Below, piece by piece: positions 7,450 through 14,955 of a stretch of 23,182 nt of DNA. Below the pieces are notes generated by a model, which saw only the letters and a program-made list of their open reading frames with translations, was not told where the DNA came from and made no database searches. The translations under genes and the position numbers were made by a program. How positions within the stretch are numbered: the stretch's first letter is position 1; every line of letters begins with the position of its first letter. This DNA comes from a virus, in IMG/VR virus record IMGVR_UViG_3300009154_000292, positions 1 through 23,182 of that record; one strand, given 5' to 3'.

Positions 7450-8058
7450 TTACCTTTTGATTGGATCTGGATTACCTTTTAAAGGTTTAAGAGCCGATCC
7501 TGTATTTTTTTTATCGCCTTCGTTTTTTTGTACTTCCTGCTCCACCTTGGGTTTAGCAGCAAATTCTGTTTTTTCTTTTCTTGCCTTTAATAATTCTTTT
7601 AATAAACTTTGATTGGCTTTGTCTCCATACACTTCGTCAGCTTTTACTTTTGGAGCATCTTTGTATTCTACGTCTTGTAACATTGATTTAAATTCTGAAG
7701 TTTCTTTAGTTTTCATTTCTTCTTGATATTGTTCTGTGGGCTCCCCAGGTCTTCTCACGACAATCATGGGAAATTGTAATCTCATCGAGTCAGCAATGTA
7801 TGAATGCATTTCAAATACCGATGCTGGATACAGTGTTTTTAATTCAAATATAGTTACTGCAGTATTTTTTAAATTTGGAAAATCTAATGGCACTTCCTGT
7901 ATAGGAGTTTTTTTGCCTTTTGACAATGATTTGACTTCATATTTTTTTAGTGCTGTTTCTAATCTAGCTGCAAAATCTTCACTTAAATCGCCGGCTACTT
8001 TAATTCTGTAGTCGTATTCTTTAGTGGATTCTGTTAGATATTGTTTAAAGTCTGTCAT
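7450..8058 (-). CDS. 202-aa conserved late protein with capsid-targeting-like N-terminus
   Basis: I do not know its function. The N-terminus MTDFKQYLTES fits the T4 prohead-protease site (I/L)xE-(A/G/S), with cleavage expected after E10. It resembles the capsid-targeting peptides of T4 internal proteins, for example the EFIAEA of IPIII. After this comes a compact domain (about 15-110) starting YDYRIKVAGDL and containing PMIVVRRPGEPTEQY. A lysine/glutamate-rich, probably disordered tail follows, ending PDPIKR. It lies between gp16 and the 380-aa gene; its stop TAATAA is 7 nt before the next start. It is inferred to be a small head or core-associated protein. The late box overlaps the gp16 stop. 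Confidence 0.8.
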   Translation of the reverse strand: MTDFKQYLTESTKEYDYRIKVAGDLSEDFAARLETALKKYEVKSLSKGKKTPIQEVPLDFPNLKNTAVTIFELKTLYPASVFEMHSYIADSMRLQFPMIVVRRPGEPTEQYQEEMKTKETSEFKSMLQDVEYKDAPKVKADEVYGDKANQSLLKELLKARKEKTEFAAKPKVEQEVQKNEGDKKNTGSALKPLKGNPDPIKR

Positions 8059-8065
8059 AATGCAG

Positions 8066-8072
8066 TATTTAG
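8066..8072 (-). promoter_or_regulatory. Late promoter box CTAAATA upstream of the 202-aa gene
   Basis: The minus strand reads CTAAATA at 8072-8066. The TAA of this box (8071-8069) is the stop codon of gp16, and 7 nt separate the box from the next ATG. No clear Shine-Dalgarno is present. Confidence 0.55.
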
Positions 8073-8590
8073 TCTTTCTTGAGTAGTTTCTTCATTAACT
8101 CGTTACGGTCGCTAATGATCATGCCTTCGCTTTCAACCGGTTCGCTGCCGTCTTCTGACCCATCTTTGTCTATTTTTAACTTCTTAAGTTGTAGTTCTAC
8201 TATTTTTAATTTTTTATCAATTTTTTGTGATTTTGCGTCTATAGCATTGCGTAACATGGAGCTAGCCACTTCAAAAATACGTCCCGAGTATCTGCTATCT
8301 ACGTTCATGCCCAGATCCATTAAATTTTTATAGCTCTCTTCTGCTTCCATGGCCAGTTTATCTAACTCTAGATCACTCAAATCTCCCAATCCTTTGACCT
8401 GGGGCAGAGATGCTGCTATCTTGTCAAATTCTTGATATGTTTTTTCCAGTGCTTTGGCAGTTTGCGGATCTACATTTTTGGGTATGGTGGGTTTGTCTTT
8501 GTCGTCTCGAGATTTTTCTTTAGCATCCACTTGTGAGAATGCTTCTTTAACATTTGGTAAATTGAGTATCTCTTCTAATTTGCGTGTCAT
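8069..8590 (-). CDS. 16: Terminase small subunit gp16
   Basis: Regulatory subunit of the packaging motor. In T4 it forms rings that recognise DNA and stimulate the gp17 ATPase. The length of 173 aa is close to T4 gp16 (164). The central helical segment, from VDPQTAKALEKTYQEFDKI (about 41-59) through LSDLELDKLAMEAEESYKNL (72-91) to SRYSGRIFEVASSMLRNAID (98-117), matches what I recall of small terminases in marine T4-like phages. A basic helix (KSQKIDKKLKIVELQLKKLK) follows, then an acidic linker and a C-terminal MKKLLKKD. It starts 9 nt after gp4 and is followed by the 202-aa gene. Confidence 0.85.
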   Translation of the reverse strand: MTRKLEEILNLPNVKEAFSQVDAKEKSRDDKDKPTIPKNVDPQTAKALEKTYQEFDKIAASLPQVKGLGDLSDLELDKLAMEAEESYKNLMDLGMNVDSRYSGRIFEVASSMLRNAIDAKSQKIDKKLKIVELQLKKLKIDKDGSEDGSEPVESEGMIISDRNELMKKLLKKD

Positions 8591-8596
8591 GTTGAA

Positions 8597-8603
8597 TATT
8601 TAC
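8597..8603 (-). promoter_or_regulatory. Late promoter box GTAAATA upstream of gp16
   Basis: The minus strand reads GTAAATA at 8603-8597. The TAA (8602-8600) is the gp4 stop codon. Six nt separate the box from the gp16 ATG and no Shine-Dalgarno is visible. Confidence 0.55.
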
Positions 8604-9034
8604 TTGCGATTGCCTTGGTGGAATAATTGTTCTTCGCTCAGTACCCGAAAAGTGATACGATTTTGTCGAGCATACGCAGTGGCAGCCTCCCATTTGGCCC
8701 TGTTAATAATCACCTGAGTTTGTCTCCCACGACTTTTACCAGCACGTTCCATGGTGGTTTGATTCATGGGTTTAACTTCAATTAATTCGGCATGTTTGCC
8801 ACCATTCTTATCCGCATATACTACGAAAAAATCTGGCACATAGATCGTGTATTTTCCCGTGATAGGATGACGATAGGGTATTTGTATAGCTTCGCTGGCC
8901 CATTGATAAACATTAGGATGCTCATCACACAGTCGCATGAATGAATGTTCCCATCCACTCCTATATGTTGGAGATTTGGTCCCTACGTATTTGGCGGGAT
9001 TCTTCATGGTAAATTTTCCCCTAGCAAATTTCAT
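8600..9034 (-). CDS. 4: Head completion nuclease gp4
   Basis: T4 gp4-type head completion protein, 144 aa (T4 150). It acts after packaging to trim or protect the DNA end so that tails can join. It aligns end to end with the T4 pattern: a KYVGTKSPTYRSGWEHSF start (KYRGDPKKITYRSNWEKFF in T4), W-A-S-E (45-48), a PDFFV strand, IEVKP, then KWEAATAYARQNRITFRVLSE. The PD-(D/E)xK residues fit D68 (PDFF) and E86-V-K88, with E29 and E48 as further acidic ligands, as in TnsA-like nucleases. It overlaps the previous gene as TAATG at 9034-9036, implying translational coupling. Confidence 0.92.
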   Translation of the reverse strand: MKFARGKFTMKNPAKYVGTKSPTYRSGWEHSFMRLCDEHPNVYQWASEAIQIPYRHPITGKYTIYVPDFFVVYADKNGGKHAELIEVKPMNQTTMERAGKSRGRQTQVIINRAKWEAATAYARQNRITFRVLSEEQLFHQGNRK

Positions 9035-9411
9035 TAGGCTATAATGTTTCTTGAAATTATTTCTTTGCTATTTTTTGTATTCCTCACACCCAACCTACTG
9101 GTTTTAAATCTGTTGGCATTGAGAATTACAGTGATTAATTCACTCAATTGAGCTGGTGATGCTTTGGTTAGTAAATCTAATATTTGTGTCACAGGCACAG
9201 AGTCAATTTTAGCCTGTTGTAATATTACATAAGCAGTCTCTTCGGCTGGCTGTCTATCAAATCCTCTTTTAACAAAAAATCCCACAGCAGCATCATACTC
9301 ATTGACATTGAATTGAAATGGTTCCACATATTGATCTGTTTTTAATGTATCAATAGTTTTCTGTAATCTGTCTTTTTCTTTTTGTGGTAGATTGGTATAA
9401 AATTCCGCCAT
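9034..9411 (-). CDS. 125-aa conserved hypothetical protein
   Basis: No domain was recognised. It is small, soluble and mostly helical in appearance. VNEYDAAVGFFVKRGFDRQP (about 36-55) is followed by helices ending in LNANRFKTSRLGVRNT. It is sandwiched between the 468-aa tube-like gene and gp4 with one-base TAATG overlaps at both ends (9411-9413 and 9034-9036), so the three are translated together. This context suggests a role in head or tail assembly, but nothing in the sequence proves it. Confidence 0.8.
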   Translation of the reverse strand: MAEFYTNLPQKEKDRLQKTIDTLKTDQYVEPFQFNVNEYDAAVGFFVKRGFDRQPAEETAYVILQQAKIDSVPVTQILDLLTKASPAQLSELITVILNANRFKTSRLGVRNTKNSKEIISRNIIA

Positions 9412-10817
9412 TATATTCTCGCTTTTTCCGCCACTATCAATACTTGATTAGTGGATCTATTAATTTTAATATAACCTTCGCTGACCAATTTAGTTACGTC
9501 AGTTAATGCTCGACTTCTATATATATTCTTGATGGATGCATTAGCTGATGCATATTCCACATCACTCTGTGCTATAGAAAGTCTATTTCGTGAACCAATT
9601 AATTGATAATAGATGCTGGCTGCTACTTGATCTCTAGCTGCTAGATTACTCTGTAGGAGATTAAATGATTCCGTGGAACTGAGATAGTCTTGTGTATTGA
9701 TAACAGGATTAACAATTACGGTATTATTTTTATTATTTCGATTATCAATTAATCCTTTAGAACCGGCCAATGTTGCACCCACTGCCACTGCCGCTACGGC
9801 TGCATTACCTACCGAAAAATCTCCCACTGGATTGGAGATCGTGCCGGCTTGTTTGCCAACATTGATCACACCTTCTTTCACTATGCCTTTTAATTCTTCT
9901 TTGACTGCTTCTTTGGCATTGATTTTTTTAGCATTGTTGTAGGTGTTTATACCTGTTAGTATAGTACCTAGGCTGATGTTACCGTTAGCAACATCACCAA
10001 GCACCGATCCTACTCCGTCTACTATACCGCCTGGTCCAAATATAGATGTGGTTCCACGTCCTAATACGCTGAGTGGAGATGGTTCCAGATCATAATGAAT
10101 TGTGGCAAATCCTGAGATATCACTTTTATTAACTATGCCTGCTCCATATAACACTGTCTCATATAATACCTGCATGGTATTGCTCATGGTACCAGCACCG
10201 TCGGCATTGTCCACAGTGTCATGACTGAATGATCCAATCACAGGATTAACCAACATAAATGATGTAAATCTTTTCTTATGTAATACAAAAATAGTGATAT
10301 TTTTTAAGAAAGGTTTTTTTCTATTTTGAGAATTATCCATGCCAAATTGTGTATAATTTTGTGTTGATTGATAAATGGTATCTTTGGTTGCATTTATTCC
10401 AGCGGCTTGAGCATTAGCCACTGAAAGTGAATCTGCTATATTATATTCGTAATAGGCTTTCCAAAATGCATTCACAGTATCAGCATTATCGTCATGGAAA
10501 GCTATATTAACTGGAGAATATCTAATCTTTGTGCCCACATATACTTTTTTATTATACTGTAATTTTTCTTCCAAGTTCATATCATACTTGGGCAATTCGC
10601 AACTCTTGACCAGCATATTGAGCTCTAATTTTTCGTTGGCTTGAAATGCTCTAGCAGGAATAGTATTGTCTATGTCGAATACCACATGAAATAAAAATTT
10701 TTGTTTGGGTGCTAGTTTAAAATTATCAGCTACGTATAGTCGGCTTGCATGTTGATAATCTTTCATGCCTGGAAGGCCGTTGCTGAACCCTGATAAGAAA
10801 TTATTAATGCTTGGCAT
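9411..10817 (-). CDS. Second tail-tube-fold-like protein (468 aa)
   Basis: The N-terminal half looks like a phage tail-tube domain. There is a first strand KFLFHVVFDI (about 39-48), then LVKSCELPKYDM and KIRYSPVNIAFHDDNADTVN, which parallels the PNLTFDEVTLD and ITLTLRDDVNNSVSK pieces of gp19 next door. Later strands are NITIFVLHKKRFTSF, NPVIGSFSHDTVDNADG and TMQVLYETVLYGAG. The C-terminal part is different: a Gly/Val-rich stretch, a small-residue hydrophobic run (NAAVAAVAVGATLAG), and a helical end. Candidate roles are tube initiator or baseplate cap (gp54-like function) or an internal tail component. It is not a clear match to T4 gp54 or gp48. A consensus late promoter and a terminator separate it from gp19. 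Confidence 0.8.
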   Translation of the reverse strand: MPSINNFLSGFSNGLPGMKDYQHASRLYVADNFKLAPKQKFLFHVVFDIDNTIPARAFQANEKLELNMLVKSCELPKYDMNLEEKLQYNKKVYVGTKIRYSPVNIAFHDDNADTVNAFWKAYYEYNIADSLSVANAQAAGINATKDTIYQSTQNYTQFGMDNSQNRKKPFLKNITIFVLHKKRFTSFMLVNPVIGSFSHDTVDNADGAGTMSNTMQVLYETVLYGAGIVNKSDISGFATIHYDLEPSPLSVLGRGTTSIFGPGGIVDGVGSVLGDVANGNISLGTILTGINTYNNAKKINAKEAVKEELKGIVKEGVINVGKQAGTISNPVGDFSVGNAAVAAVAVGATLAGSKGLIDNRNNKNNTVIVNPVINTQDYLSSTESFNLLQSNLAARDQVAASIYYQLIGSRNRLSIAQSDVEYASANASIKNIYRSRALTDVTKLVSEGYIKINRSTNQVLIVAEKARI

Positions 10818-10823
10818 ACTCTA

Positions 10824-10831
10824 TATTTATA
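10824..10831 (-). promoter_or_regulatory. Consensus late promoter TATAAATA upstream of the 468-aa gene
   Basis: This is an exact T4 late consensus on the minus strand, with 6 nt between it and the ATG at 10817. It directly follows the gp19 terminator, so the downstream cluster must be restarted from here or read through. No Shine-Dalgarno is present between box and ATG. Confidence 0.7.
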
Positions 10832-10835
10832 GTCA

Positions 10836-10862
10836 CAAAAAAAGCGCCGTTAAAGGCGCTCC
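10836..10862 (-). terminator. Intrinsic terminator after gp19
   Basis: The minus strand reads AGCGCC-TTTAAC-GGCGCT followed by a run of Ts (plus-strand arms 10843-10848 and 10855-10860, A-run 10837-10843). This is a 6-bp GC-rich stem with a 6-nt loop and a U-tract, 25 nt after the gp19 stop: a standard rho-independent terminator. Confidence 0.9.
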
Positions 10863-10886
10863 TTTTGCTATAAACGAAATGTTAAA

Positions 10887-11513
10887 TTATATACCGCCGC
10901 CTGTGCTCAATGAACCTATGGTTCTTGTCAATGCTGTGCCAATTCCTGTGCCTTGTGGAGTTTGTACTGCGTTGTCATATCTGATCGACAAAGTGATTGT
11001 GACTGGCTCAGATGTAGCATAAGCTAGTGTGTTGTAGTTCACTGATTGTATGAATGAACCGTAAAGTTCCCAAGTTTCTAATATGGTTGGTGCGGATGCG
11101 CCGTTTCCTCCATCCAGCATTTCAATTTTAGTGGTGAATTTGTAATCAATTCCTGCAGCAGCTGAAGCTTGTTCAAAGAAATCAAATTGTTTTTGAATTT
11201 GTTCGCCAACTAATTTAGAAACAGAATTATTAACGTCATCTCTTAATGTCAATGTGATAGCTTCCCATGAATGTTTACCAGCAAGTCTCACTCTTGAGTT
11301 ATAGACATCTAGTGTTACTTCATCAAAAGTTAAGTTAGGTCTTGTGACATCAACCACTTGTTTAGTAATTTCTGATCTTGGAGTGGATACACCGAAGTTT
11401 TCAAGCACTACTCTAAAACGATATTGTAGTTTTGGCATCAACAGGCCTTGAGATGCTGAACTCTGATCGTTTGCTAGTGGTACTGTAAATTTACTTAATG
11501 TCGAGATTGCCAT
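10887..11513 (-). CDS. 19: Tail tube protein gp19
   Basis: Forms the inner tube of the contractile tail by stacking hexameric rings. It has 208 aa, longer than T4 gp19 (163). The tube fold shows as PKLQYRFRVVLENFGV (about 28-43), VVDVTRPNLTFDEVTLDVYN (52-71), WEAITLTLRDDVNNSVSKLV (83-102), IEMLDGG and TILETWELYGSFIQSVNYNT (about 138-157), and ATSEPVTITLSIRYDNAVQ at the end. It follows gp18 by 28 nt, as in T4. An AAGGAA Shine-Dalgarno supports the start. The short Gly/Thr-rich tail ends SLSTGGGI. Confidence 0.93.
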   Translation of the reverse strand: MAISTLSKFTVPLANDQSSASQGLLMPKLQYRFRVVLENFGVSTPRSEITKQVVDVTRPNLTFDEVTLDVYNSRVRLAGKHSWEAITLTLRDDVNNSVSKLVGEQIQKQFDFFEQASAAAGIDYKFTTKIEMLDGGNGASAPTILETWELYGSFIQSVNYNTLAYATSEPVTITLSIRYDNAVQTPQGTGIGTALTRTIGSLSTGGGI

Positions 11514-11528
11514 ATTTTTATTCCTTTT

Positions 11529-11534
11529 TATTTA
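11529..11534 (-). promoter_or_regulatory. Possible late box TAAATA between gp18 and gp19
   Basis: The minus strand reads GGTAAATA, then AAAAGGAATAAAAAT, then the ATG. The box is 15 nt from the gp19 start and an AAGGAA Shine-Dalgarno lies between. gp19 could be made from this promoter or from gp18 read-through. Confidence 0.4.
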
Positions 11535-11541
11535 CCGGGTA

Positions 11542-14493
11542 TTAAGCTCCCAATTTCTTTATTTCTCCTGTGTTTTTAATTCTTAAAGGTATGTAGATGA
11601 ACTCAACCGATTTCACAGGTTCGATCGCTATGTCCACATACAGCTCATTTCTGTCAATCCTTGTGGCAGTGTTGTTGCTTTCGTCACACACCACTAAGAA
11701 GTCATACAATGCTCTTTGACCTACTAGTTCTAGTAAGAAAGATTCAATCGCTCCTTTGATTTCATTTCTTGTTAAACTGTCGTTGGGTTCAAATATAAAT
11801 GGTTTAGCTATTTTATCTAATTGTGATCTTAGATAAACAGTTAATCTTGACACGTTAATTCTGTCTAAAGATGAGCTGTTTGATGTTTTGGTTAAGTTAC
11901 CAAAGTTTAATATGCCTGTTCCTGAGAAGAATGTTATTGGATTTACTTTAGCAGAGAACATACTATTTCTTATAGATTCAGTTAAAGATATTTGCTGAAA
12001 TTCTCCTGTGGTGCTGTTAATGTAACCAACAGATGTAGCATTGTCAACGATACCTCTTCTTGTTCCTGCAGGAGCAAACCATGGAAATGACACGTTGTCA
12101 TTATTAGCCAACACTCTTAATATCATGTGGCTTGAAGGAACAACAATTGTGTTGCCCTTGTTGTCTGTGGTTCTACCTGATGGATAGAAAACTCCAAGAT
12201 AATCACTGGCTGTTACTAATCCTTGATCCCCGTTGTCAGTCGCACCTGCTGTGTTATTGGCCCAATTAGTGATGGCAGTTGATGTGCCCGCTAATCTTAA
12301 TGGAGTATCTCCAACAACAAATGCTGTGTTGTTTCTGTCGGTGTTAAGGTTGACCAATTCAGAGATAACTTCAGGGTATCCAGGACATGTAATAATGTTG
12401 AATCCTCTTTGATCTTCTCTAATTGCTTGGTTGGTATTAATTTCTGCTTTTAATTGTTGAACAATTACTTTTCTCACTGCTTTTCTACCAAATGTGCCAG
12501 CGCCATTATCGTTATTAGCACTCTTAGTAACCCATCTGTCGGGATAGTTAGCATCAGTGGTTGCATAATTGTTTCTGTATTCTTTTACGTTGTATCCAGA
12601 TCTTCTTGTGTTGAATAATAAAATACCTTTTGGATATAATGCTGCAGTTGGAGCATCAGCATCAAGATGACCATCTGTTAAAAGATTTTTAATTGTGCTT
12701 GCTGTTCCAGCACCACCTGCAGAAGATGCAACTGTGTTGTCTGCTGTGGTTTGCCATCTAGCATCTGCAAACACTATACCGGCTTCGGTGGTTTGATCTG
12801 TGTTGTCAATTAATTCAAAAGCTGCTCCGTTGTATCTATAGATGTTTGGATAATTTTCTAAATCGCTAGTGTCAATCCATAAATCACCAGTGACTAAAAC
12901 ATCACCATTGGATTGTGTGGTAGGCTTTGTTGCTGAAAATTGAGGTCCTTCTGCATCTGTGGATGCTAGTGCAGTTTTATAACCAACCCATGTTGTTCCG
13001 TTGTGTTTCATGATGTCAGCTTCTAAATTAGTGTTGTACCATAGTGTACCATCTGTGGGTTCGTTTCTCGGTTCTGACACAGAAGCTGTGTAGGCTAAAC
13101 CTCTCCAGTTCGAAGCCATGACTTCATAGTTGGTGTATCCAACTGGTGTCTTGTATAAATTACTTACTTTGTTTACATCAGTAGAGTGTGCACCGTATTC
13201 ATAAGCATTTGCCGGAGCAAAGCCGATGTTGGTTAATATTGTACCTGCACCTACATTCGTCATTCTAATCTCTCCACCTAATTCGTGAGTGATTTGAATA
13301 GCACCTGTGTCAAGCACACGAGCAGTAACGTTTGTAAATCCTGCAGAGCTAATTCCAGCAACAAAGGCATCAGCAGTTGTACCGCTAACTGTGACTACTT
13401 TTGCTGCAGCTAATCCTGCTTGACCTTTTAATGATTCTTGAACTCTGATTTGATTTCCGCTTGTGAAACTTGGAGCAGTATTTTTAGAAGTTATAACAGT
13501 TTTTCCACCATTGTATTTGAACACAGTAAAATCACCTAAATTAGGAGATGCTGCTTCGGTCACATTGTATTGTGTGTAAAGTTTGCCTGCAGCGATACCA
13601 GAGCCACCGTTTGAAGGATCTATTGCATAGATCGCAGCATGATTGGTTGCGTATAGAGGTGCATTCACATTTGACCAAGCAGTTGTGCTAGAGTTATAAA
13701 TTTTTACAGAAATGTTTGCTCCTGCATTTGGAGTGGTTGTCTTAAACCATACCGAACCAGTGGGAGCAGATCCTCCATCCACTGTTTTCCATAAAGGTCT
13801 ATCAGTGTGTGAAGATTGTTGGAAAAGTTTAGTGCTTTCTTTCCATGTAGTACCGCCCACTTGTACCCATGCATTAGAACTGCTTTTGTAGTAGATTGTG
13901 TTTTCATTGTTGGTTGTATTGATAGCATAATCACCTTTGGAACCAATGGAAGTTTTTGGAGCACCCGTGGCTACTCCTCCAACTAAATCACCAGTTGATG
14001 TGATCAGTATTGGCTTGATTGCAGTGAATTCTTGTGCTGAACTTGAAAATTCAAACAATCCTGGCACTGTTGATGATAAATCAAACCAGTAAGAATTGTT
14101 AGTTGGATTTGCCGATGGTGCAGTTGCACTGCCAGATAATTCTGAAAGGTCAACGTTGGCTCTTAATACAAATGCTCTATTGGCAATACCTAAGAATGAA
14201 TAAGCTGCTTGCAGGCCATATTCGTTTAGCTCATAGCCATTCAACGAGTTGCCTGATGTATTTGTGTAGAATTTTGGATCTCCAAAAGTCTCTGTAAGTT
14301 CTCTTTGCGAAGAGATCAAATATACTGAATTTGCGTTGGCAGTTTTAGTGCCTGATGCTACTGATGTGCCTGCACCGTTCAATTTGTTTTGTGAGGAAGC
14401 AATAATCAATAGTGGTGTTGCTCCTGCGTTTGCTGGTACATAGAAACTCTCATTTATTACTGTGACTTCTACGCCTGGTGATGTTAATGCCAT
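11542..14493 (-). CDS. 18: Tail sheath protein gp18 with large inserted modules
   Basis: Contractile sheath subunit, 983 aa against 659 in T4. The N-terminus MALTSPGVEVTVINESFY and the C-terminus (INVSRLTVYLRSQLDKIAKP, then VGQRALYDFLVVCDESNN and SVEFIYIPLRIKNTGEI) are the conserved sheath parts that form the core and the interlocking strands. Between about residues 120 and 660 lie repeated small modules of the pattern G-D/S-x-W/Y-x-x-T followed by Y-x-Y-x-G/S-x-x-W. Examples are GDYAINTTNNENTIYYK (187-203), GSVWFKTTTPN (246-256), DGTLWYNTNLEADIMKHNG (481-499) and GDLWIDTSDLENYPNIYRYN (536-555). These probably project outward as surface decorations. An AAGGAG Shine-Dalgarno marks the start. 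Confidence 0.95.
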   Translation of the reverse strand: MALTSPGVEVTVINESFYVPANAGATPLLIIASSQNKLNGAGTSVASGTKTANANSVYLISSQRELTETFGDPKFYTNTSGNSLNGYELNEYGLQAAYSFLGIANRAFVLRANVDLSELSGSATAPSANPTNNSYWFDLSSTVPGLFEFSSSAQEFTAIKPILITSTGDLVGGVATGAPKTSIGSKGDYAINTTNNENTIYYKSSSNAWVQVGGTTWKESTKLFQQSSHTDRPLWKTVDGGSAPTGSVWFKTTTPNAGANISVKIYNSSTTAWSNVNAPLYATNHAAIYAIDPSNGGSGIAAGKLYTQYNVTEAASPNLGDFTVFKYNGGKTVITSKNTAPSFTSGNQIRVQESLKGQAGLAAAKVVTVSGTTADAFVAGISSAGFTNVTARVLDTGAIQITHELGGEIRMTNVGAGTILTNIGFAPANAYEYGAHSTDVNKVSNLYKTPVGYTNYEVMASNWRGLAYTASVSEPRNEPTDGTLWYNTNLEADIMKHNGTTWVGYKTALASTDAEGPQFSATKPTTQSNGDVLVTGDLWIDTSDLENYPNIYRYNGAAFELIDNTDQTTEAGIVFADARWQTTADNTVASSAGGAGTASTIKNLLTDGHLDADAPTAALYPKGILLFNTRRSGYNVKEYRNNYATTDANYPDRWVTKSANNDNGAGTFGRKAVRKVIVQQLKAEINTNQAIREDQRGFNIITCPGYPEVISELVNLNTDRNNTAFVVGDTPLRLAGTSTAITNWANNTAGATDNGDQGLVTASDYLGVFYPSGRTTDNKGNTIVVPSSHMILRVLANNDNVSFPWFAPAGTRRGIVDNATSVGYINSTTGEFQQISLTESIRNSMFSAKVNPITFFSGTGILNFGNLTKTSNSSSLDRINVSRLTVYLRSQLDKIAKPFIFEPNDSLTRNEIKGAIESFLLELVGQRALYDFLVVCDESNNTATRIDRNELYVDIAIEPVKSVEFIYIPLRIKNTGEIKKLGA

Positions 14494-14526
14494 ATTGTTA
14501 GTTCTCCTTGCAAGTATAACTAGACT

Positions 14527-14534
14527 TATTTATT
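14527..14534 (-). promoter_or_regulatory. Late promoter box AATAAATA upstream of gp18
   Basis: The minus strand reads AATAAATA at 14534-14527, one base off consensus, 33 nt upstream of the gp18 ATG. A conventional short leader with an AAGGAG Shine-Dalgarno is predicted, unlike the leaderless class elsewhere in the window. Confidence 0.65.
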
Positions 14535-14589
14535 GTTCTGCACGGTTTTTACGGCGTTATCTTGACAATTTTGGTGCCTATATAGGGCA

Positions 14590-14597
14590 CGTAAATA
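14590..14597 (+). promoter_or_regulatory. Late promoter box CGTAAATA upstream of the HNH-like gene
   Basis: CGTAAATA on the plus strand ends 7 nt before the ATG at 14605, with no Shine-Dalgarno. It is divergent from the gp18 promoter about 60 bp away. Confidence 0.45.
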
Positions 14598-14604
14598 CAC
14601 ATGT

Positions 14605-14955
14605 ATGAAGAGACCGCTGTGTAACACCTGTAGATCTAACCCCAGAGCGTATGGCTATAAAAAAGGCACTAAAATCTATTGGCGCAGTCAATGCGATACC
14701 TGTATACGTAAAAAAAAGAACTTGAGAGTTAACGGTCCCACTCGATGGTTCTTGTCGGGTTATCGTAAAAAAGTACGCTGCGAATTATGTGGATTTAAAG
14801 CGGTGCATGAATCACAAATGGATGTGTTCCATGTGGATGGCAATAAAAATAACACCTCTGTTTATAATTTAAAAACTATATGCTCTAATTGCCAGCGTTT
14901 AAAAAGCACACAGGAATTGGGTTGGTCTATTGGGGATCTTGAGGTAGATGCTTGA
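14605..14955 (+). CDS. HNH-like zinc protein, possible endonuclease
   Basis: 116 aa, basic, with four CxxC pairs: C6/C9, C30/C33, C59/C62 and C93/C96. The C-terminal half resembles an HNH fold: CELCG, then FHVDGNKNN (75-83), then N88-L and CSNC. The classic Asp-His pair is not obvious and the last residues are CQ rather than CH, so nuclease activity is uncertain; a structural zinc-binding or DNA-binding role is equally possible. It is on the strand opposite to its neighbours: divergent from gp18, and its 3' end overlaps the 3' end of the gp1-like kinase by 29 nt. It could be a homing endonuclease remnant or a resident late gene. Confidence 0.8.
   Translation: MKRPLCNTCRSNPRAYGYKKGTKIYWRSQCDTCIRKKKNLRVNGPTRWFLSGYRKKVRCELCGFKAVHESQMDVFHVDGNKNNTSVYNLKTICSNCQRLKSTQELGWSIGDLEVDA

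Noticed and set aside
13704-13964. An 86-codon minus-strand frame within gp18
   Set aside because: It is an out-of-frame reading of the gp18 module region, with no promoter or Shine-Dalgarno and no recognisable product.
14562-14597. TTGACA followed by TATATA as a sigma-70 promoter for the HNH-like gene
   Set aside because: The spacing between the two hexamers is only about 11 nt, far from 17, so it is unlikely to work. The CGTAAATA box fits better.
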